From FEN-1139 sp964396375 (GTDB lineage: Bacteria > Myxococcota_A > Polyangia > Polyangiales > Polyangiaceae), in NCBI GenBank assembly GCA_964396375.1, contig CAYNEY010000009.1, positions 52,311-116,310 on the forward strand: a stretch of DNA of 64,000 nt, written 5' to 3'. Under the pieces are notes generated by a model. That model made no database searches. It saw only the letters and a list, made by a program, of their open reading frames with translations, and was not told the origin of the DNA. This document shows positions 58,801-64,000 of this stretch, in pieces (position 1 is the first letter of the stretch; the number at the start of each line of letters is the position of its first letter). The position numbers were made by a program, and so were the translations under genes.

Positions 58801-60213
58801 TCAGCGGTTGACCATGTGGATCGCGTGGCCCAAGCTGGCGGCGCTCGCTTCCATCAGCGCCTCGCCTAGGGTAGGATGTGGGTGAATGGTGAGCGCCAGA
58901 TCCGCTGCGCGTGCCCCCATTTCGAGCGCCAAGACCGCTTCGCTGATCAGATCGCTCGCGCTCGGTCCCACGATGTGGATCCCAAGGATCTCACCGGTCG
59001 ACACCTCGGTCACCACCTTGACGAAGCCATCCGTCTCCCCCAGTGTCACCGCCCTGCCGAGCGCGGCGAACCCAAACTTGCCCGAGCGTACGGTAAGACC
59101 CTGAGCGGTCGCGGCCTGCTCCGTCAATCCAACGCTCGCGATCTCTGGTTGGGTGAAGACCACTCCCGGGATCGCCACCCAATCCTTGGCAGACGCCCGA
59201 CCGGCGATGGCCTCCGCGCACACTTCACCCTCCTTCGAGGCCTTGTGAGCCAGCATGGGCGCACCGCTCACGTCCCCAATAGCGAAGAGACCGTCGATGT
59301 TGGTTCGACATGTGGCATCAGTGCGGATGAACCCACGGTCGTCGAGTTCGACACCCAGTTGCTCGAGCCCCAATCCGCGCGACCGCGGGCGCATCCCCAC
59401 GGCCACCAGAACTTTGTCCGCCACCAGCCGTTCCTGAACGCCCGCGGTGCTCACCTGCACCACCACGCCTTGTGCCGCATCCCGCTCGCAACCCTCGGCC
59501 CGAGTCTCGCACAGTACGCGGGCACCACGCTTCTTCAGCTCCCGCTCCACCACCTTCACGCAGTCCGGTTCGAGACCGGGCAAGAGGCTCGAGGTCAGCT
59601 CAACCACCGTGAGTTCAGACCCGAAGCTTTGGTACGCCATACCCAACTCCAGCCCGATCACCCCACCACCAACCACCAGCATCCGGCGAGGAATGGACTT
59701 CAGGCTGACCGCCTCCCGCGCGGAGATGACGCGCTCTCCATCGAACTCGAATCCGGGGACCTCGATGGTACTGGAGCCAGTTGCGATGACGACCGCGCGC
59801 TCAGCGGTCAACACCTCCACCGCACCGTCCACGCCTGTGACCTCGAGTGTCCGCGCACCGGTCAGGCGCCCCGTCCCCTCGATCAGCGTGACCTGGTTGG
59901 CCCGGAACAGGCCACGGATCCCGCCGGTCAGTTTGCGCACGATGCCATCCTTCCAAGACTGCATCCGGCCCGCATCCACCGCGAGCCTTTCGCCGAGCAA
60001 CCCTTGCTCGGCGATGCGCGCCGACTGCTCGATGATGTGGGCGTTCGTGATCAGGGCCTTGCTGGGAATGCAGCCCCAGTTCAGACAGATCCCTCCCACC
60101 TCCTCCGCCTCCACGCAGGCCGTCCGAAGGCCAAGCTGTCCGAGTCGAATCGCACAGACATAGCCTGCAGGTCCGCCACCCAGCACGATAGCATCGAAGC
60201 GCCGTTCACTCAT
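58801..60213 (-). CDS. lpdA: Dihydrolipoamide dehydrogenase, E3
   Basis: A 470-residue flavoprotein that reoxidises dihydrolipoyl groups of 2-oxoacid dehydrogenase complexes, passing electrons to NAD. FAD motif GGGPAG at 12-17; redox-active cysteines C43 and C48 in GGICLNWGCIPSK; NAD motif GGGVIGLELG; and the C-terminal HPHPTLGEALMEA with the catalytic His/Glu pair. All essential residues are present. It lies 65 bases after the second E1alpha gene. Together with E2 and lipA elsewhere in this window it could complete a 2-oxoacid dehydrogenase. Confidence 0.97.
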   Translation of the reverse strand: MSERRFDAIVLGGGPAGYVCAIRLGQLGLRTACVEAEEVGGICLNWGCIPSKALITNAHIIEQSARIAEQGLLGERLAVDAGRMQSWKDGIVRKLTGGIRGLFRANQVTLIEGTGRLTGARTLEVTGVDGAVEVLTAERAVVIATGSSTIEVPGFEFDGERVISAREAVSLKSIPRRMLVVGGGVIGLELGMAYQSFGSELTVVELTSSLLPGLEPDCVKVVERELKKRGARVLCETRAEGCERDAAQGVVVQVSTAGVQERLVADKVLVAVGMRPRSRGLGLEQLGVELDDRGFIRTDATCRTNIDGLFAIGDVSGAPMLAHKASKEGEVCAEAIAGRASAKDWVAIPGVVFTQPEIASVGLTEQAATAQGLTVRSGKFGFAALGRAVTLGETDGFVKVVTEVSTGEILGIHIVGPSASDLISEAVLALEMGARAADLALTIHPHPTLGEALMEASAASLGHAIHMVNR

Positions 60214-60278
60214 GCCGACGGTCTACCGGATCTCGTTGGGTTCGACAAGCCTGCGCGGGGAACCGCCCCCTCAACCCG

Positions 60279-61394
60279 TCAACCAGCAGGTTCGTTCTTG
60301 GACTTCTGCAGCAGGTGCGCGCGACGCTGCTCCACCAAGTGCCAGGGGAGGCGTGCGTAGACCCCCTCGAAGAGCGATGCCGCCTTGGGTAAAGGAGCAG
60401 CTTCAACGCTCCTCACTGCGCCCTCCAGCTCCTCTGCCAGCTCGACCTCCTCCGCCGCCAGAGTGGCATCGTCGATCAAGCCACGGGCTTCGAGCACTCG
60501 CCGCAGGCACGAAATCGGATCACGCTCCGTCCAGAGCGCCAATTCGCCAGACGGTCGGTAGAGCGTTGGATCGTCGGACGACGAGTGCGGACCACGACGA
60601 TAGGTAACGCACTCAAGAAACGCGGCACCAAGACCGGAGCGGGCCCGCTCCGCCAGCACCACCAGGGCGGCGTGAACCGCCAACGCATCATTTCCATCCA
60701 CCCTATACGCCGGCAATCCGTAGGATGCGCCCTTCTGCGCGAGCGTGTTCGCCGCAGATTGTCGCTCCACGGGCAGGCTGATGGCATAGCGGTTGTTCTG
60801 ACAGACAAATACCACCGGTACCCGGAACACCCCGGCGAAATTCAGCGCAGCGTGAAAGTCAGGCGTGCTCGTGGCACCATCCCCCAACGCGCCCACGGTA
60901 ATGGTCTTCTCTCCGCGGAGCTTGGCCGCCCAGGCCAACCCGACCGCATGCGGGAGCTGCGTGCCGATGCAACTCGACCAGGAAGCCACCCGAAAGTGAT
61001 GGGAGAACTGGTGACCCGGCATCTGACGCGCCCGTCCGATGTCCCCCTGCCTCGCGAAGCTCTGCATCAGGTACGTAGTCAGCGGCATGCCACGGTGGAG
61101 CAGCACCGGCGATTCCCGCAACCCCGGCGCGATCCAGTCCGTGTCGAGGAGCGCAGTTCCGAACGCGGCGGGAACAGCCTCCTGACCCAGTGTCGATCCG
61201 TGGAAACCGATGCGCCCGGTGCGCTGGAGCCGGGCCAGACCTTCATCCACATACCGGGCCCTGATCATGCAGCGGAGCAAACGGACCGCTACCTCACTGC
61301 CCATCAACTCGAACCAAAGCTCAAGCAGACCCGAGGTATCCTCGAGCAGCGAGAGCACCTCAGAACTGTTCGGTCCGGGGAGGGGAAAACGCAT
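60279..61394 (-). CDS. 2-oxoacid dehydrogenase E1 alpha subunit, copy 2, with no E1beta neighbour
   Basis: A 371-residue TPP-binding subunit. TPP motif GDGATSTPDFHAALNFAGVFRVPVVFVCQNN; phospho-loop YRRGPHSSSDDPTLYR with the TPP-contacting His; N-terminal RYVDEGLARLQRTGRIGFHGSTLGQEA. It is a paralogue of the protein at 18006-19133, sharing the same motifs including FDDVYATLPWHLLEQRR-like C-terminal text (here FEGVYARLPWHLVEQRR). No E1beta gene accompanies it; lpdA follows. It may borrow the single E1beta or have a partner elsewhere. ATG 61394 (MRFPLPGPNSSEV) was chosen. Confidence 0.92.
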   Translation of the reverse strand: MRFPLPGPNSSEVLSLLEDTSGLLELWFELMGSEVAVRLLRCMIRARYVDEGLARLQRTGRIGFHGSTLGQEAVPAAFGTALLDTDWIAPGLRESPVLLHRGMPLTTYLMQSFARQGDIGRARQMPGHQFSHHFRVASWSSCIGTQLPHAVGLAWAAKLRGEKTITVGALGDGATSTPDFHAALNFAGVFRVPVVFVCQNNRYAISLPVERQSAANTLAQKGASYGLPAYRVDGNDALAVHAALVVLAERARSGLGAAFLECVTYRRGPHSSSDDPTLYRPSGELALWTERDPISCLRRVLEARGLIDDATLAAEEVELAEELEGAVRSVEAAPLPKAASLFEGVYARLPWHLVEQRRAHLLQKSKNEPAG

Positions 61395-61460
61395 ACGCAA
61401 CCCCGAGGCTAGCACGACCGCCCCCTTCTTCGCCCCAAATGGATGCTCGCTCGGCTGGTT

Positions 61461-62276
61461 TCAGTCGAAGCGCGCACGGGGCGCGCACAGGAGGCGGCGC
61501 AAACCCTCGCTCGCCAGCTGGAGCGAACCACTCGTGGCGCCGACCGCGACCGCAGCCACCAGCAATAGCCGCGGACCGTGGAGCATGCCCAGCGTCCCCT
61601 GATCGAGCAACGCGCCGAGACTGATACCATCACTCGGTCCGAGCCCCACGAACCCGAGCGCCGACTCTCCAAGAACGATGGCGGCGGCGCTGGTACCGAG
61701 TTGGACCGCAACTGGCCCCACGATGTGGGGCACGACGTGGGTGGCGAGCACCCGCGCTCTCGATGCCCCGAAGGCACGCGCTCCGGCCACGAAATCCGAC
61801 TCCCGGAGGGACAAGGCCGTGGCATGGGCAACCCGGGCGAACGGAGCCCAGGCGGTGAGGAGGAAAACCAACCCGAGATGGAGTCGCGTTGGCTCGGGCG
61901 TCGCCGCCAGCACCGAGAGTGCGAGCAAGAAGGTAGGGAAGGCCTGCACCAAATCGCAAGACCGCACCATGATGAGCTCAAAGCTGCCGCGAACCAGGGC
62001 CGCAGCGGAACCGAGCGCCGTGCCCACCAGCGCAGACACAAACGTGACCACGAGCGCCAAGAAGAGGGCTCTCAAGCAGGCGTGTCCCACGAAGCTGGCC
62101 ACATCGATGCCGCCCTCCCCGCAGCCGAGCCAGTGACGCCCATCGATCGCGCAGAACGACTGTTCGAGGGCGAGGCGCGCCGGCGTCGATGAGCGACCGG
62201 CGAGGACCAGAGCAAGAGCGACCAGCATGCCGAGCGGCAAGAGTCGCAACAAGAACGCCCGCCATCCAGCGCTCAT
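61461..62276 (-). CDS. Peptide-type ABC transporter permease, DppC-like
   Basis: A 271-residue inner-membrane permease with about five helices. The EAA-type loop that contacts the ATPase is visible as VAGARAFGASRARVLATHVVPHIVGPV, typical of the DppC/OppC family. A first helix near residues 8-27 precedes a periplasmic loop with two cysteines. ATG at 62276 overlaps the DppB-like stop by 4 bases. Substrate-binding protein and ATPase genes are not in the window. Confidence 0.9.
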   Translation of the reverse strand: MSAGWRAFLLRLLPLGMLVALALVLAGRSSTPARLALEQSFCAIDGRHWLGCGEGGIDVASFVGHACLRALFLALVVTFVSALVGTALGSAAALVRGSFELIMVRSCDLVQAFPTFLLALSVLAATPEPTRLHLGLVFLLTAWAPFARVAHATALSLRESDFVAGARAFGASRARVLATHVVPHIVGPVAVQLGTSAAAIVLGESALGFVGLGPSDGISLGALLDQGTLGMLHGPRLLLVAAVAVGATSGSLQLASEGLRRLLCAPRARFD

Positions 62277-63229
62277 GCGTCGCGTCCCCTTGGATCGACC
62301 AGCGCAGAGACCAGCGCCGCCAAGGTCTGGGCGAGCACGAACAGGCAACCTGCGGCCACCACCGAGGCCTCCAACACCGACAGATCGCGGGCCGCATGCG
62401 CCCGCAGCATCAGGCTACCGAGGCCCCTTCGCTCGAACAGTCGCTCGAGCACCACCGCCCCCGCGAGCAAGGCACCCAACTGCGTCGCAATCACCACGGC
62501 GATCGGCGCTGAGGCCACCGGCAACGCGTGAACCAGCCAAATCCGCAGCGGAGAAGCGCCTCGGCTTCGCGCCACGGAGAGGTACTTGGCCCCCGCTTGA
62601 TCGAGGAGGCTGGCCCGGGTGATCCGCGCCACCTGCGCTCCGAGTGGCACCGCGAGCAGACCTGCCGCAAAACACGTGCCAGCGAAGGCACTGCGTGGAT
62701 CGCCAGGCAAAGGAAGGATTGGCACCTCAACGGCCAAAAGCCAGGTGGTCACCGGTGCGAGTCCCAACAGCGGGATCGAGGCCGCGAGGAGCATGAGGGC
62801 GTGCACCGCATGGCGCCCCCGAAGCAGCCAGGGTCCCACCGACAACAACCCCAGCGCGACGCCGCCCAAGGCACCAAACCCAACGGCAAGGAACGCTAAG
62901 GTGGCGGTCGGACCAAGAGCTCGCCCCACCTCTTCGAACGCCGCCACTTCCGGACGTGCCAGGGATGGACCAAGATCGAAGGTGAAGACCCCAAGCAGGA
63001 AGTGCCCGTACTGCACCACAAGCGGGCGATCGAGACCAAGCCGCGCACGCATGAGCGCCCGAGCCTCGGGGGGTGATTCGTCACCGAGCAGGAGAGTCGT
63101 CGGATCGCCGGGCAGAAGCCGCAAAGCGAAGAAGACTAGGCTGGCCAGGATGACCACAGTGAGCACAGCGGCCAGCGTTCGCGCGACCACGAACCCGATG
63201 GCAGGGCCAAGCCGCGGCCGCTGCCTCAC
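62273..63229 (-). CDS. Peptide-type ABC transporter permease, DppB-like
   Basis: A 318-residue permease. Typical DppB start: a first helix followed by RLLPGDPTTLLLGDE and ARLGLDRPLVVQYGHFLLGVFTFDLG. The EAA-type motif LSVARSRGASPLRIWLVHALPVASAPIAVV sits near the C-terminus. A GTG start at 63229 overlaps the stop of the upstream lipoprotein gene by 4 bases. It forms a heterodimer with the DppC-like protein in this family. Confidence 0.9.
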   Translation of the reverse strand: MRQRPRLGPAIGFVVARTLAAVLTVVILASLVFFALRLLPGDPTTLLLGDESPPEARALMRARLGLDRPLVVQYGHFLLGVFTFDLGPSLARPEVAAFEEVGRALGPTATLAFLAVGFGALGGVALGLLSVGPWLLRGRHAVHALMLLAASIPLLGLAPVTTWLLAVEVPILPLPGDPRSAFAGTCFAAGLLAVPLGAQVARITRASLLDQAGAKYLSVARSRGASPLRIWLVHALPVASAPIAVVIATQLGALLAGAVVLERLFERRGLGSLMLRAHAARDLSVLEASVVAAGCLFVLAQTLAALVSALVDPRGRDA

Positions 63230-63891
63230 ACCGAACCAGATGCGCCGCCCGCGCCTTGGCCGCCGTCACCTTGGCCGCCTTCACCTTGGCCGCCGTCACC
63301 TTGGCCGCCGTCACCTTGGCCGCCTGTGCCCTCGCCGCCGTCACCTTGGCCGCCTGTGCCCTCGCCGCCGTCACCTTGGCCGCCCGTCGCGTAAGCCCCG
63401 TTGTCTTCGTAGACACCCGCCGTGCAGTACTCGGACGAGACCTCATCTTCCCGGGAGATCGCGGGCTGCCCAATGTAGGGAGCCACGCACACTCGGGAGC
63501 GGGAGCTCTCACGATCTGTGAGCAGCGCGCCATACTCGTTGTCGTCGGCCCCAAGATCCTGGCACTCGTAGCCCGATCGGCAGTCGCCGTCGTTGCTACA
63601 CTTTCGCATACAGAAGGTGCGCAGCGTGCGAAGATCGGTCGCGCTCTCGCAAACGTTGGTGGTTGAAGGCGCATCCCGGAAACCGATGCAAGCAGCCTCG
63701 CTCGGGCAGGAGTCCGGTTCGCAGTTTACGATCGTACAGTAGCCATTCGGTTGCGTGTCGTCGCAGATCCGGTCACCGGTCTCCGAGCAGTCCGTGCTGA
63801 GCACACAGGAATCCCCTATCTCGGCAGCGCAGCCCGCGAGGGCGAGAGGGAGCAGCACCAACAGAGCGAACAGAACAGCACGGCGCGACAT
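63226..63891 (-). CDS. Cys-rich lipoprotein with Gly/Gln/Asp repeat tail
   Basis: A 221-residue protein with lipobox Cys20 (LLPLALAGC). Residues about 25-130 contain at least 12 cysteines in closely spaced CxxxC-like groups, suggesting several disulfide-bonded small domains as in myxobacterial secreted proteins. The C-terminal tail is made of GGQGD-type pentapeptides and GGQGDGGEGT decapeptides. It overlaps the DppB-like gene by 4 bases, so it is translated with the transporter; it does not look like a standard peptide-binding protein. ATG 63891 was chosen over a GTG at 63909, because the lipobox signal begins there. Function unknown. Confidence 0.65.
   Translation of the reverse strand: MSRRAVLFALLVLLPLALAGCAAEIGDSCVLSTDCSETGDRICDDTQPNGYCTIVNCEPDSCPSEAACIGFRDAPSTTNVCESATDLRTLRTFCMRKCSNDGDCRSGYECQDLGADDNEYGALLTDRESSRSRVCVAPYIGQPAISREDEVSSEYCTAGVYEDNGAYATGGQGDGGEGTGGQGDGGEGTGGQGDGGQGDGGQGEGGQGDGGQGAGGASGSV
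63250..63384 (-). repeat. 135-base array of 15-bp repeats (GGQGD-type pentapeptides)
   Basis: Nine 15-bp units at the 3' end of the Cys-rich lipoprotein gene, some alternating with a GGEGT version to give a 30-bp higher-order unit. The near-identical DNA suggests slippage. Confidence 0.9.
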
Positions 63892-64000
63892 CGGGACGCA
63901 CCATACCACGGCGCCCCATCCTGCAAGGGGCCGGTCACCGGTTCGGTCTCGCTCGATAGTCGGGCCGGATAGAGAACGATCTTGATGTTGGTGCGGCGCG
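63892..64000. other. End of window, no gene supported
   Basis: The last 109 bases lie upstream of the lipoprotein start. Frames continue to the window edge without a recognisable protein end. The upstream gene, possibly a peptide-binding protein or ATPase, would lie outside. Confidence 0.5.

Noticed and set aside
58876..60360. Long plus-strand open frame antisense to lpdA
   Set aside because: Composition is unlike a real protein and lpdA has all catalytic motifs.
1..64000. tRNA, rRNA, CRISPR, insertion sequences or phage genes
   Set aside because: No T-loop/acceptor patterns in intergenic DNA, no spaced direct repeats and no transposase-like protein were seen. The tandem arrays found are coding repeats or short local duplications.

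Overview
The window reads as chromosomal DNA of a GC-rich myxobacterium-like organism (phylum Myxococcota, former Deltaproteobacteria). Supporting signs are a Ser/Thr kinase with the HRDVSPQN catalytic loop next to a TPR/PEGA-like exported partner, a DUF4388-type domain fused to a J domain, many secreted lipoproteins with Gly-rich linkers, a DUF5916 protein and a lone type III secretion switch protein. It is a draft assembly: 100 N at 46132-46231 fill a collapsed repeat. No tRNA, rRNA, CRISPR array, insertion sequence or prophage was seen. Assignments rest on reading motifs by eye; no database search was possible.

Layout. 1-7.2 kb: truncated PH-like membrane protein, purA, phosphoglycolate-phosphatase-like HAD protein, DUF4388-J protein, lipid-kinase-like protein, an unknown basic protein and obg. 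7.3-12.6 kb: a minus-strand information-processing block, prs-rplY-pth-rpsF-rpsR-rplI-dnaB, with three consecutive 4-bp start/stop overlaps. 12.7-15.4 kb: Ser/Thr kinase and its exported partner. 15.5-31.5 kb: one long minus-strand run: TPR membrane protein, nuoABCD-G-H-I, gatB, mtnA, lipA, a TerB-like protein, then E1alpha, E1beta and E2 of a 2-oxoacid dehydrogenase. NuoE/F and NuoJ-N are absent, and NuoH is greatly enlarged.

31.6-45.2 kb: mutY with a clear terminator, aceE followed by a LacI-type sensor lacking an HTH, metallophosphoesterase, FAD dehydrogenase, YiiX-like hydrolase, secreted protein, B12/radical SAM enzyme, homoserine dehydrogenase and an RRM protein. 45.3-52.3 kb: a cell-surface island made of a tight three-gene operon (two lipoproteins with propeller-like repeats and a repeat-bearing probable outer-membrane protein), a divergent lipoprotein and a lipoprotein GH8 glycosidase. 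52.8-58.8 kb: M48 protease lipoprotein, SctU/FlhB-like protein, PspA, DUF5916 barrel and a DarP-like protein whose 3' end is duplicated. 58.8-64 kb: lpdA, a second E1alpha, and an operon of a Cys-rich lipoprotein with two peptide-type ABC permeases.

A common thread is 2-oxoacid oxidation feeding respiration: two heterotetramer-type E1alpha genes, one E1beta, E2, E3, lipoate synthase, homodimeric AceE and much of complex I all lie in this window. The best candidates for undescribed biology are the surface operon at 45.3-49.9 kb, the enlarged NuoH, and the aceE/sensor pair separated by a hairpin.
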